Shown piece by piece: positions 15,758 to 24,466 of a stretch of 33,605 bases of DNA. Origin of the DNA: a bacterium (GTDB lineage Bacteria > UBA8248); the NCBI GenBank assembly GCA_022825065.1, contig JAJDYR010000018.1, positions 1 to 33,605 of the forward strand, read 5' to 3'. Each line of letters opens with the position of its first letter. Positions within the stretch are counted from its first letter, which is position 1. A program made the translations under genes and the position numbers. The notes beneath the pieces were generated by a model. That model was not told the DNA's origin, did not search any database, and saw only the letters and a program-made list of their open reading frames with translations.

Positions 15758-16363
15758 ATGGTGTATTCGACGGAACATATAGCCGATATGCTGAAAAGCG
15801 CCCGAGAGGGCAAGGGGCTGAGCCAGCGCGCGCTGAGCGAGCAGACCGGCGTGCCGCAGGCCCATATCTCGAAGATCGAGAACAATACCGTCGATCTCCG
15901 TGTTTCCAACCTCGTGAAGCTGGCTCGTGTTCTGGAACTGGAGGTGGTGCTCGCGCCGCGCAAGGCCGTCCCGGCCGTTCAGTCGATTGTACGAGACAGT
16001 GTAGAGAGCAACCTCTTCGCCCGCGGGCGTGTACGTCGGACGCTTCGGGAACTTCGGCGTCTTCAGCGTCATATTGCTGCTCTTATAAAATTACACCCTA
16101 AGGTGACTGAATTGGCTGAGTTTCAGCGTCATGTCAGAGATCTTCAGCATTTCCTGATTCCACGTCACGACATCGAGACGATTCGCAACGCCGAGGATGC
16201 GGTGAAGTCCTTCAGGGATAACCCGGAGAGTCTGGACGCTGTTCGCGCTTCTCTTTTCCAGCTTCGCAGTCTCCGAAATACGCTTGCGCATGGTTTGTCT
16301 GACAGAGAGACGGGAGAATCCGCGCGCCCGGTTTATCGGCTGGAAGAAGACGACCATGTCTGA
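15758..16363 (+). CDS. HipB-like XRE-family antitoxin/repressor with long C-terminal extension
   Basis: The first 70 residues form an XRE helix-turn-helix: MLKSAREGKGLSQRALSEQTG, then VPQAHISKIENNTVDLRVSNL and VKLARVLELEVVLAP. This is the HipB pattern, and the next gene, overlapping by eight bases, is hipA. The protein has 201 residues, more than twice the 88 of E. coli HipB. The extra 125 residues are helical-looking and Arg/Leu-rich, with RRTLRELRRLQRHIAALIKLHP, HFLIPRHDIETIRNAEDAVKSF and LRSLRNTLAHGL. I do not recognise a domain in this extension. It may make extra contacts with the toxin or dimerise. As antitoxin it should bind HipA and repress the promoter at 15703-15745. Confidence 0.85.
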   Translation: MVYSTEHIADMLKSAREGKGLSQRALSEQTGVPQAHISKIENNTVDLRVSNLVKLARVLELEVVLAPRKAVPAVQSIVRDSVESNLFARGRVRRTLRELRRLQRHIAALIKLHPKVTELAEFQRHVRDLQHFLIPRHDIETIRNAEDAVKSFRDNPESLDAVRASLFQLRSLRNTLAHGLSDRETGESARPVYRLEEDDHV

Positions 16364-17609
16364 TGTCGTTGTCCTGGACGTCCTGCTTTACGGTGTTCCA
16401 ATCGGTACGCTGACGCGCGTAGATGGCGACCGCACGCTTTTTGCTTTCAACGACGAGTATATTTCAGATGAGAATCGGCCTGTGCTCGGGCTGGGTTTCA
16501 AGGACGAGTTTGGTGAGTTGATCACCGACTTTCGTCCGACCCGGGCAAGCGTGTTGCCGTTTTTTTCGAATCTGTTGCCGGAGGGACATTTACGTGCTTA
16601 TCTCGCCGGACACGCCGGTGTGAGTCCCGCGCGTGAGTTTTTTCTGCTCCGGGCACTCGGTAGCGATCTTCCGGGGGCGATTACGATCCAGCCCGCCGAT
16701 GGTGAAGCATGGCCGCCGGACGTTCATGTCAATCAGGATGACGGGAGCCCGTATGAAACTACACTGCGCTTTTCACTCGCCGGCGTACAACTCAAGTTTT
16801 CAGCGATTGCCGAGGCCAGCGGTGGTTTGACGATTCCCGCCAGGGGCGTCGGCGGCTCGTGGATCATAAAGTTGCCTTCGCGTGAATTCGCAGGTGTACC
16901 CGAGAACGAATATGCAATGATGACCCTGGCCCGTCTTGTAGGTATTGACGTGCCGACTCTCAAACTGGTTGATGTCGATGCGATCGGAAATCTGCCTGAA
17001 GATATCGGCAGGCTGCAAGGAAAAGCACTTGCCATACAGCGTTTTGACCGGCTGGAGGGTGGCATACCCGTTCACATGGAGGACTTCGCGCAAGTCTTCG
17101 GTGTCTATCCAGACAAAAAATACGAGAGAGCGAATTATCGCAGTATTGCCAAAGTCATTGCCATGGAAGGCGGTGATGCGGATATCGCTGAGTTCATTCG
17201 CAGGCTGACGTTCAATACGTTGATCGGTAATGCCGATATGCATTTGAAAAACTGGTCGTTGATTTATCCTGACCGGCGGCGCGCGGCGCTCGCCCCCGCC
17301 TACGATTTCGTGTCGACGATATCCTATATCCCGGATGAGAAGGCTGCGCTGAATTTCAGTCGAACCAAGCGTTTCAGTGAATTCTCTGCAGACGAACTGG
17401 CTCACCTTGCGGCCAAGGCGCTGTTACCCGAGAAGCTGGTTCTTGATACAGCCCATGAAACCGTGGCCCTGTTTCATCAGCTTTGGCAGGCCGAAAAGAC
17501 AAATCTTCCGCTAACCAGGGAAATCATTCAGACCGTCGACGCTCATCTCGAGAAGATACCGATTGCTCGAGGCAGCAGGGACACCTCAATCCCCGGACCT
17601 CACAAATAA
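16356..17609 (+). CDS. hipA: HipA-family serine/threonine kinase toxin
   Basis: The 417-residue product has full HipA length with an N-terminal subdomain (LLYGVPIGTLTR, then FFSNLLPEGHLRAYLA), a LAGVQLKFSA segment that contains the regulatory loop region, WIIKLPS for ATP contact, and NEYAMMTLARLVGIDVP. The kinase core shows IQRFDR, GNADMHLKNWSLI with catalytic Asp about residue 294, and APAYDFVST with the metal-binding Asp about residue 317. E. coli HipA phosphorylates glutamyl-tRNA synthetase and causes persistence; the target here is unknown. The ATG at 16356 overlaps the end of the hipB-like gene (ATGTCTGA). The 3' end overlaps the convergent TIM-barrel gene by ten bases. Confidence 0.92.
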   Translation: MSDVVVLDVLLYGVPIGTLTRVDGDRTLFAFNDEYISDENRPVLGLGFKDEFGELITDFRPTRASVLPFFSNLLPEGHLRAYLAGHAGVSPAREFFLLRALGSDLPGAITIQPADGEAWPPDVHVNQDDGSPYETTLRFSLAGVQLKFSAIAEASGGLTIPARGVGGSWIIKLPSREFAGVPENEYAMMTLARLVGIDVPTLKLVDVDAIGNLPEDIGRLQGKALAIQRFDRLEGGIPVHMEDFAQVFGVYPDKKYERANYRSIAKVIAMEGGDADIAEFIRRLTFNTLIGNADMHLKNWSLIYPDRRRAALAPAYDFVSTISYIPDEKAALNFSRTKRFSEFSADELAHLAAKALLPEKLVLDTAHETVALFHQLWQAEKTNLPLTREIIQTVDAHLEKIPIARGSRDTSIPGPHK

Positions 17610-18457
17610 CACCTGAGCAGCCGGATGCTCCGCTCCGCCGCGACCTGGAAGGCGGGTTTCTGGTCGATCTGCACCGAGAGCACGCCCTCGTAGCCGATTT
17701 CCCTGAGCGCGCGGATGAAGTCGCCGAAGTGGATGTGGGCCGAACCCGGATAGCCGCGCGTGGAATCGGCCACGTGCACGTATTCTATCCAATCGCGCGC
17801 GGCGAAGATGGCTCCGGGGATGGAGGCGTCTTCGGAGTTCATCCAGCAGCTGTCGATCATGAGAGCGAGGCCTGCGTGGTTCTCCTCTTTCACGTATTCC
17901 ATTCCCTGTTGCACGGTGTTGATGAAGTTCGTCTCGTAGCGGTTGTAGGGCTCGATGTAGATCTTCATGCCCCGTTCTGCGGCGTAGTCCGCGCCTGCGG
18001 TCATCGCGTCGCGCATCCAGCCGTTCGAGGTCTCCCACATCTCGCCGGGGATGCACGTGCCGCGGAACCGGCCGATGTTCACGCCCAGGGCGCCCAGCTT
18101 CTCGCCCGCATCGATCAGCGAGCGCAGCCGGGCGGCGCCCGCCTCGCGGACCTCGGCGTCGGGGTGGCACATCATCACCCCGTCCTGAAGCTCGCTGGGA
18201 GCCGAGCCTATCATCGTCACCGAAAAACCCGCCCGGGCGATTTCCGCCTCCACCCCCTGGGCGTCGGGGTCCTCGGGATCGCGCATGGCGACTTCGAGCG
18301 TGTCGTAGCCCAAATCCTTGAGGACGCCCAGGTTTTCGCCGAAATTCCCGCGCACGCCCGGCATCAGGGGCGAGCGCACCTCGGGCGTGGTGATGACGTA
18401 GCCAACGCTCATGTTGCTGGGCTCGGAGTATTCGGCGGCGTGAAGGGAAATCGGCAT
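17600..18457 (-). CDS. Xylose-isomerase-like TIM-barrel protein (sugar phosphate isomerase/epimerase family)
   Basis: The 285-residue protein is a TIM barrel of the AP-endonuclease 2/xylose-isomerase-like superfamily. Landmarks are ENLGVLKDLGYDTLEVAMRD (strand 1 and helix), LGALGVNIGRFRG, MKIYIEPYNRYETNF with the first metal-binding Glu, LALMIDSCWMN with the Asp, and WIEYVHVADSTRGYPGSAHI with the His. The final strand reads GYEGVLSVQID; related isomerases usually carry a Glu where the Gln (codon 17669-17671) stands. Such enzymes isomerise or epimerise small sugars or hydroxy acids. The ATG at 18457 is chosen over a TTG at 18463 because GGAGA at 18467-18471 is better spaced. It is monocistronic and converges on hipA. 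Confidence 0.82.
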   Translation of the reverse strand: MPISLHAAEYSEPSNMSVGYVITTPEVRSPLMPGVRGNFGENLGVLKDLGYDTLEVAMRDPEDPDAQGVEAEIARAGFSVTMIGSAPSELQDGVMMCHPDAEVREAGAARLRSLIDAGEKLGALGVNIGRFRGTCIPGEMWETSNGWMRDAMTAGADYAAERGMKIYIEPYNRYETNFINTVQQGMEYVKEENHAGLALMIDSCWMNSEDASIPGAIFAARDWIEYVHVADSTRGYPGSAHIHFGDFIRALREIGYEGVLSVQIDQKPAFQVAAERSIRLLRCYL

Positions 18458-18575
18458 GGTCAAGTATCTCCATAGTAAGCAATAAGAGGATATGGTGGGA
18501 AATTTTCCGGGAGATTACGGTTATGAGCGCATCTTGTCGAGAGGAGCAGGGGGATTGTTTATGGAGAAAATCCGA

Positions 18576-18599
18576 AGGCCCCCCGGGGACGGGGGGCCT
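18576..18599 (-). terminator. Rho-independent terminator of the permease operon
   Basis: AGGCCCCCC (18576-18584) and GGGGGGCCT (18591-18599) form a perfect nine-pair hairpin with a short loop. Read on the minus strand it is followed by TCGGATTTT, and it lies just beyond the stop of the permease gene, so it most likely ends that transcript. Confidence 0.8.
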
Positions 18600-18605
18600 G
18601 AAGCC

Positions 18606-19703
18606 TCAAGACCGGACGAGAAGCTGAAAGGCGTATCCCGCGATGAGTGAGCCCAGGATGCCGGCCGTCAGGTAGATGGCGAAGGCCTTGCGCTTCACCA
18701 GCGCCCACACGCCGGCCATGGCGGGTACGCACGTGGCGGGACCCGCGATGAGAAAGGCCATGGCCGCGCCCCCGCCCATGCCGGCGGCGATGAGCCCCTT
18801 GGTGATGGGAATGGCCGCGACGCCCGAGGTGTAGAGCGGTATTCCCACGGCGCTCGCCAGCGGAATCGACCAGGGGTTGTCGCTTCCGAGTATCGCGCCT
18901 ATCCACGCGGGGTCGACGTAGTGGACGATGAGCGCCTCCAGGAGAAACGCCACGGCCAGCCATTTGGCGAGATAAAGGCCCACGCTGCTCGCCTGGGCGG
19001 TGAAGCCGCTCAAGGACGGCCTGTGCATCCGGGTTTCACCCTGGGTTTCTTGCGCGCCTGGCGCGACGATGCTCCTCAACTCACCGTCGAGTCTCCCGCC
19101 CCGCCCGATGAGGTAGGTGGCGTAGCCGGCTCCTGCTCCAATGACGATGGCGCTCACGAGCCGCGCGACGGCGTAGTCCGTTCCCAGAACGCCCGCCGTC
19201 AGCACGAATTTTTCGGGACTCATCAACGGTGAGCTGATCCAGAAGGCCATCACAGGTCCAAGCGGCACGCCGCTTGCCAGCATGGCGGCGATGAGGGGGA
19301 TGACGCCGCAGGAGCAGAACGGAACCACGGCGCCCACTGACGCGGCGCCGGCGATGGCCATGCCCTGGCGCTTGTCGAACACCGCTTTTATCTTGTCGGC
19401 GTATCCGGCGACGGTGACCCACGCGGAGACCCCGACGCTCAGGAGGAAAAAGGGCGCGATGCCCCAGAAGCTGTTCAGCATGAACAAGAGGTTTCGCTTG
19501 ATCTCGGCGGCCATGAGACCGGCGGAGACTTCACGTTCCGCACCCGCCCACAGGATGAGCGCAAAAAGCGCGCCTATCGATATGAAGCCCCAGAGGTAGG
19601 GGGAAGTCCACCTGGCTTTCGCCTCCGGCGCGCAGCAGGAGGCCTCCTCGGCGGATGACGCAGGGCTTTCTGCGACGGGTGTTGTTTTCACTTCGGTGAT
19701 CAT
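18606..19703 (-). CDS. Permease of the DUF318/ArsP family
   Basis: The 365-residue membrane protein belongs to the permease family PF03773 (DUF318; YraQ/ArsP-like). The diagnostic segment is VVPFCSCGVIPLIAAMLASGVPLGPVMAFWISSPLMSPE, with its CSCG motif, and a repeated half follows with IPLYTSGVAAIPITKGL and FLIAGPATCVPAM. About eight to ten membrane segments are visible. Some ArsP members export trivalent organoarsenicals; others have unknown substrates. The cytoplasmic N-terminal tail carries a Cys pair (SCCAPE, C23-C24), a likely metal or metalloid contact. The ATG overlaps the stop of the marR gene by four bases, with GGAG upstream, so the two are translationally coupled and co-regulated. 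Confidence 0.85.
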   Translation of the reverse strand: MITEVKTTPVAESPASSAEEASCCAPEAKARWTSPYLWGFISIGALFALILWAGAEREVSAGLMAAEIKRNLLFMLNSFWGIAPFFLLSVGVSAWVTVAGYADKIKAVFDKRQGMAIAGAASVGAVVPFCSCGVIPLIAAMLASGVPLGPVMAFWISSPLMSPEKFVLTAGVLGTDYAVARLVSAIVIGAGAGYATYLIGRGGRLDGELRSIVAPGAQETQGETRMHRPSLSGFTAQASSVGLYLAKWLAVAFLLEALIVHYVDPAWIGAILGSDNPWSIPLASAVGIPLYTSGVAAIPITKGLIAAGMGGGAAMAFLIAGPATCVPAMAGVWALVKRKAFAIYLTAGILGSLIAGYAFQLLVRS

Positions 19704-20185
19704 GAAGATAACTCCTCGGCGGCGCGCGCGAGTTTTTCTATCGCGCGGACGATTTCTTCTTGCTCGTCGGGGGAGAATTTGTCCAGCAGCATGCCGTCCT
19801 CGATCGCACAATCTTGCGATATGGCCGCGTGAAGCGCCGCGCCCGCCTCGCTCAGACCCAGGCAGCATACGCGGCGGTCTCCTTCCTTCATGCAGCGCTC
19901 GATGAGTCCGCGCTCGACGAGCGGGTCCGCGCAGCGCGTGACGCCGCTCGGGGTGAGGCGCATCCGCCGGGCGATCACCCCCATGGGGAGGGGTTCCGAA
20001 TCCGTATCGGCGAGCATTTGGAGGAGCGTCCATTGGTTGTGGGTGATGTCGTGGCAGCACACCGCCTCTCTGTCGGCGGGTTTTTTCTGGTGAAAGAGAT
20101 TATCGAGCGCCACGTGGAGACGCGCGCCGAGGTCGTGGGTTTCGAGTGCTGTGCCTTCGCAACAGGCTTGCGGCGTGGTGTTCAT
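19700..20185 (-). CDS. MarR-family regulator rich in cysteine pairs
   Basis: The 161-residue protein has the MarR winged helix-turn-helix: NQWTLLQMLAD, GVIARRMRLTPSGVTRCADPLVERGLIER and EGDRRVCCLGLSEAG. It carries nine cysteines, including three adjacent pairs: C8-C9 near the N-terminus, C43-C44 and C107-C108 in the wing. MarR proteins with few cysteines are the norm, so this suggests thiol-based sensing of a soft metal, metalloid or organoarsenical. Its target is probably its own operon, with the ArsP-like permease gene overlapping downstream and a 19-base palindrome upstream at 20291-20309. The ATG at 20185 follows GAGGAG. Start and length are normal for the family. Confidence 0.9.
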   Translation of the reverse strand: MNTTPQACCEGTALETHDLGARLHVALDNLFHQKKPADREAVCCHDITHNQWTLLQMLADTDSEPLPMGVIARRMRLTPSGVTRCADPLVERGLIERCMKEGDRRVCCLGLSEAGAALHAAISQDCAIEDGMLLDKFSPDEQEEIVRAIEKLARAAEELSS

Positions 20186-20269
20186 TCTGTAGAAACTCCT
20201 CTATTGTTCTCGTTCCCGAATCTTCTTGGCTGAACCCTTTCGCCGGGCGCCAGCTTTTTGCTAATGGTT

Positions 20270-20309
20270 ATCAAATATGTTTCTTCTCAATATTTGATTA
20301 AATCAAATA
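20270..20309 (-). promoter_or_regulatory. Operator of the marR-permease operon
   Basis: The AT-rich region upstream of the marR gene contains a perfect palindrome TATTTGATT-A-AATCAAATA (20291-20309) and a further half-site ATCAAATAT (20270-20278). MarR proteins bind such 16-20 base palindromes. It lies within 130 bases of the marR start, where repression would act. Binding is inference. The region 20186-20485 otherwise contains no gene. Confidence 0.6.
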
Positions 20310-20384
20310 TATATCGATTCAAATTTCCTGTCAAGGGGATTCTTGCTTTTTTTGATTCTGATGTGTTCTGGAGATGAAACCGGC

Positions 20385-20413
20385 TTGTTCCATCCCATCG
20401 CCGCCCCTATACT
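20385..20413 (+). promoter_or_regulatory. Probable promoter of the DehI-family gene
   Basis: TTGTTC (20385-20390) and TATACT (20408-20413) are 17 bases apart and lie about 70 bases upstream of the DehI-family start. The -10 box matches consensus at five of six positions; the -35 box is weaker. Confidence 0.45.
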
Positions 20414-20485
20414 CTGGGCGATTCGCGCGGCGTCTCACCAGGCTGCTGCTGCGCTTTTCGTCTTACGGCCTTGAAGAGGACAATG

Positions 20486-21376
20486 ATGAAACCCGTCGCT
20501 TTCGATGAAATCTCAGAAGACCGCGCCACGGGACGGGTTGCGGCGATTTATGAAGATATGCGCCAGGTGCTCCGCAGCACGCAGGTGAACCTCATCTACC
20601 GAACACTCGCGGTGCACGGGGATTACTTTTGCGCGGCCTGGGAGGCGCTCAGGCCCAACGCCTCGGTCGCCTATTTCGAGCGCTGTGCGGACAACCTGAG
20701 GATGCGGATGGCTCCGCCCATGCCGCCCGACGTGCCCGACGTGGGCGAAGAGCTGGAAGACGACTGCGGCTACTCCCCGGAAGACATCGACGCGGTCGAT
20801 GGCGTCCTGGACATATACAACGACGCGAATCCCAAAAACCTCATTCTCGTAGCGGCGCTCAAGGGCGCGCTCAACGGCATGAAGATCGGCGGCATCCGGC
20901 CCGGTTCCGAGGCGGACACCGATGCACTGCCCACCGGTCCGCCCGCCTCGATGCGTGCGGAAAGCCTCGTGGACCCGGCCGCCGTGGACGATTCTCTGGG
21001 CACGCTGTATCAGGAAATCCGTGAGGCGACCGGTGGGCTGGGCAGCGTCTGGCGCGCTCTGGGGCATCATCCCGCCTTCCTGGAGCGCGTCTGGCCGTTC
21101 TTGAAAGAAGAGATGGCGAAGGCGGGCTACCTGATCACCGTCACGCAGGCGCAGGGCGCAGCGGCTACGGCCGCCCAGGAATTTCCCTTCGCCGTCGATC
21201 TGAGCAGGGAGCGGACGGCGGCGCTGGGGTTTTCTGAGAGCGAAATCGACGTGATCGATCAGAAACTCGACCGCTTCATCCACCTCATCCCCAGGACCAA
21301 TACCCTGATCCTCCTCATGAAGGCGGCCCTGGTGGGCGAGGGCCGGGTGCGCAGGAAACCCTTCGAGGGGGAGTAG
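20486..21376 (+). CDS. DehI-family (2-haloacid dehalogenase I-like) protein
   Basis: The 296-residue product resembles the DehI family, named after the group I 2-haloacid dehalogenase that hydrolyses both enantiomers of halocarboxylic acids. Two related halves are visible: GRVAAIYEDMRQVLRSTQVNL then YRTLAVHGDYFCAAWEALRP, and GTLYQEIREATGGLGSVWRAL then GHHPAFLERVWPFLKEEM. That internal repeat is a hallmark of the family, which is all-helical and pseudo-dimeric. I cannot verify that the catalytic Asp is kept. Many genomic members are mislabelled halocarboxylic acid dehydrogenase and have unproven activity. The start at 20486 is chosen because GAGG (20476-20479) is six bases upstream; ATG at 20483 is an alternative. 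Confidence 0.78.
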   Translation: MKPVAFDEISEDRATGRVAAIYEDMRQVLRSTQVNLIYRTLAVHGDYFCAAWEALRPNASVAYFERCADNLRMRMAPPMPPDVPDVGEELEDDCGYSPEDIDAVDGVLDIYNDANPKNLILVAALKGALNGMKIGGIRPGSEADTDALPTGPPASMRAESLVDPAAVDDSLGTLYQEIREATGGLGSVWRALGHHPAFLERVWPFLKEEMAKAGYLITVTQAQGAAATAAQEFPFAVDLSRERTAALGFSESEIDVIDQKLDRFIHLIPRTNTLILLMKAALVGEGRVRRKPFEGE

Positions 21377-21756
21377 GATTCCGTTTATCACGGCCGCTTA
21401 TGGTGCGCGCTCCTGGTGAAATTGCAAATTCTCCAACGCCGCTGGACATTTCCGGCGGTTTCCTTATACTGAATTGCTCAGTGCAAAAATTTGGGGAGAA
21501 GGGGGCGCTCGCGGGGCGGGGCCGGAAGGCCCCATGCGTGTGCGTGCCGGATTTATCAGCGCGTTTCATCGCCTTGGATTTCTCCCCGCTTCCCCCCGGA
21601 TGTCAAACTCGTTCTTATCGATTTGAAACTTCTCGCCCGCGATGGGCATCCTCATCAAGGCGTTGTTGACGATCCCGATTTGTGATATTTTCTCTTGCCT
21701 TTCGGGCGGAAAGCGGCGCCTGCGAATGGGTCGCCACGGAAAAGTCGCCGAGTCGG
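21377..21756. other. Gene-free region with promoter and structured-RNA-like features
   Basis: No protein-coding gene is supported between the DehI gene and the tRNA cluster. A possible promoter is at 21443-21470 (TGGACA, 16-base spacer, TATACT). Downstream is a perfect six-pair hairpin GGGGCC-GGAA-GGCCCC (21518-21533), and GGGGAGAA near 21493 could pair with TTCTCCCC near 21579. This could be a small RNA; I could not match it to 6S RNA or SRP RNA. A second weak promoter, TTGTTG (21663-21668) with TATTTT (21686-21691), may serve the tRNA cluster. Confidence 0.3.
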
Positions 21757-21833
<77 letters not shown>

Positions 21834-21903
21834 TTTTTTTGGAAATCGCGGCGCTCCCCTCTCCGATGCGAGGCCACGCGCAGGTGAGGGGAATGAAGAC
21901 ATG

Positions 21904-21979
21904 GTGGGTGTAGCTCAGTGGTTAGAGCGCCGGGTTGTGGCCCCGGAGGTCGGGGGTTCAAATCCCCTCACTCACCCCA
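21904..21979 (+). tRNA. tRNA-His (anticodon GUG)
   Basis: The acceptor GTGGGTG pairs with CACTCAC, the anticodon loop is TTGTGGC (anticodon GTG) on stem CCGGG/CCCGG, the T-arm is GGGGG-TTCAAAT-CCCCT, and CCA is encoded. The base before the acceptor (21903) is G and the discriminator is C, the histidine identity pair G-1:C73. Confidence 0.95.
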
Positions 21980-22037
21980 CAGCGTTCACATTATCTTGAG
22001 CGGAACCTGGGTTCCGGACAAGACCAACGGATATCAC

Positions 22038-22114
22038 GCGCCCGTAGCTCAATTGGATAGAGCGTCGGACTTCGGATCCGAAGGTTGTAGGTTCGAGTCC
22101 TACCGGGCGTGCCA
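22038..22114 (+). tRNA. tRNA-Arg (anticodon UCG)
   Basis: The acceptor GCGCCCG pairs with CGGGCGT, the anticodon stem TCGGA/TCCGA encloses CTTCGGA (anticodon TCG), the T-arm is GTAGG-TTCGAGT-CCTAC, and CCA is encoded. Its acceptor stem is identical to that of the upstream tRNA-Arg(UCU), which suggests an old duplication of the pair. Confidence 0.94.
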
Positions 22115-22316
22115 CCTGAAAATCATGAGAAACATCACAAAGTCAAAAATATAGGAGCGTTCGGAGATTGCGAATGTGGTCTACGGCGCCTTCGTCCGGT
22201 ACTGTGCGCCGCTCTGGCGGACAGACCCGGAAACATACATCCCGAGACTTTTTACTTCCCCGGCGCGATAATCATCAGTGCGCGGCGCGCGCGGAATCGC
22301 TTGTTTTGAAAATTTT

Positions 22317-22346
22317 TTCGACGATTCTTCCGGGTTTGTGTATAAT
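22317..22346 (+). promoter_or_regulatory. Probable promoter of the branched-chain amino-acid transporter operon
   Basis: A consensus TATAAT (22341-22346) lies 70 bases upstream of the binding-protein gene, with a weak -35, TTCGAC (22317-22322), 18 bases before it. The rest of the 22115-22416 interval shows no gene or clear structure. Confidence 0.45.
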
Positions 22347-22416
22347 CGGTTTCATCCACATTGAGGGCTCTGATCACTATATTTTCCAACGATGATTCTG
22401 CTAAGGAGATGAGGAG

Positions 22417-23601
22417 ATGAAAAAACTGCTGGTTGCTATGGCTTTGGTTTTACTTGCAAGCGCGACGGCCAGTGCCGAAACAATCAAGCTGGGCGTCCTG
22501 TTCGGTTATACGGGTCCCATCGAATCCCTGACGCCGGGCATGGCCAAGGGAGCCGAGTTGGCGATCAAGGAAGTCAGCGACAGCGGCGCCTTGCTGGGCG
22601 GCGCCAAGGTGGTTTCAGTACGCGGCGACAGCACCTGCACCGATTCCGCTGCCGCCAGGGCGGCGGCCGAGCGTCTGGTCACGTCCGATAAGGTCAACGC
22701 CATCGTCGGCGGCGATTGTTCGGGTGTCACCATTGCCGTACTGAAGAACGTGGCCCTGCCCAACGGGGTCGTGATGATCTCTCCCTCGGCGACTTCGCCG
22801 GCTCTTTCCACCATCAAGGACAACGGCCTCTTTTTCCGCACCGCCCCCTCCGACGCCCGGCAGGGGCAGGTCATCAGCGACGTTTTGAAGGAAAGAGGCG
22901 TCAAGTCGGCGGCCCTGACCTACACCAACAACGATTACGGCAAGGGTCTGGCCGACAGCATCAAGACCAACTTCGAGAAGGCCGGCGGCAAGATCACGAT
23001 TTCCGCGGCGCACGAAGACGGCAAGGCGGATTATACGGCGGAGGTCGGCGCCCTTTCGGCCGCGGGCGGCGACGTTCTGATCGTCGCCGGTTACGTGGAC
23101 CAGGGCGGCAAGGGCGTCATCCGGGCGGCGGTCGATACCGGCGCGTTCGAGACCTTCTTGCTGCCCGACGGCATGATCGCCGAGAGCCTGCCGAAAGCCA
23201 TCGGCAAAGCGCTCGATGGTTCTTACGGCACCGTCCCGGGCACGGACAGCCCCGGCGCCGCGAAACTCGGCGCGCTGGCAAAGAAGGCGGGCTTCAAGGG
23301 GGGCACCCCGTTCGTGCCCGAGTCCTATGACGCCGCGGCTTTGATCCTGCTGGCCATGCAGGCGGCCGGCTCCAGCAATAGCATGAAGCTCAAGGACAAG
23401 GTGATGATGGTCGCCAACGCCCCGGGCGAGAAGATTTATCCCGGTGAACTGGCCAAGGCGCTGAAGATCCTCGCCAAAGGCGGCGACGTCGATTACGTGG
23501 GCGCCTCTGCGGTTGAGTTGATAGGACCCGGCGAGAGCGCAGGCAACTACCGCGAGATACTCGTGAAGGGTGGGAAAATCACCACCGTGCGCTACCGCTA
23601 G
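22417..23601 (+). CDS. Branched-chain amino-acid type ABC transporter, substrate-binding protein
   Basis: The 394-residue product has a classic Sec signal peptide (MKKLLVAMALVLLASATASA) and a type-1 periplasmic-binding fold of the Leu/Ile/Val-binding group: IKLGVLFGYTGPIESL at the start of the mature protein, VNAIVGGDCSGVTIAVLKN, LFFRTAPSDARQGQVISDVL and AALTYTNNDYGKGLADSI. It captures a ligand in the periplasm for the transporter encoded by the next four genes. The ligand may be a branched-chain amino acid, but paralogues of this family also bind amides, urea or aromatic acids, so the substrate is open. A GGAGATGAGGAG site precedes the ATG. Confidence 0.92.
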   Translation: MKKLLVAMALVLLASATASAETIKLGVLFGYTGPIESLTPGMAKGAELAIKEVSDSGALLGGAKVVSVRGDSTCTDSAAARAAAERLVTSDKVNAIVGGDCSGVTIAVLKNVALPNGVVMISPSATSPALSTIKDNGLFFRTAPSDARQGQVISDVLKERGVKSAALTYTNNDYGKGLADSIKTNFEKAGGKITISAAHEDGKADYTAEVGALSAAGGDVLIVAGYVDQGGKGVIRAAVDTGAFETFLLPDGMIAESLPKAIGKALDGSYGTVPGTDSPGAAKLGALAKKAGFKGGTPFVPESYDAAALILLAMQAAGSSNSMKLKDKVMMVANAPGEKIYPGELAKALKILAKGGDVDYVGASAVELIGPGESAGNYREILVKGGKITTVRYR

Positions 23602-23674
23602 ACGGATCGTTTGTCGGGGGTTCGCTCCATGCGAGGCGGCCGGGCGACGAGGCCTGGCGTTCTTTGTGGGTTTC

Positions 23675-24452
<778 letters not shown>

Positions 24453-24466
<14 letters not shown>

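Noticed and set aside
21518..21533. GGCCGGAAGGCC hairpin as the SRP RNA tetraloop domain
   Set aside because: It shares the GGAA loop, but the conserved flanking bases of SRP domain IV (AGGTCC before and AAGCAGC after the loop) are missing.
21400..21669. 89-codon plus-strand frame in the gap before the tRNA cluster
   Set aside because: No ribosome-binding site, no recognisable domain and Pro/Arg-rich composition; the region looks non-coding.
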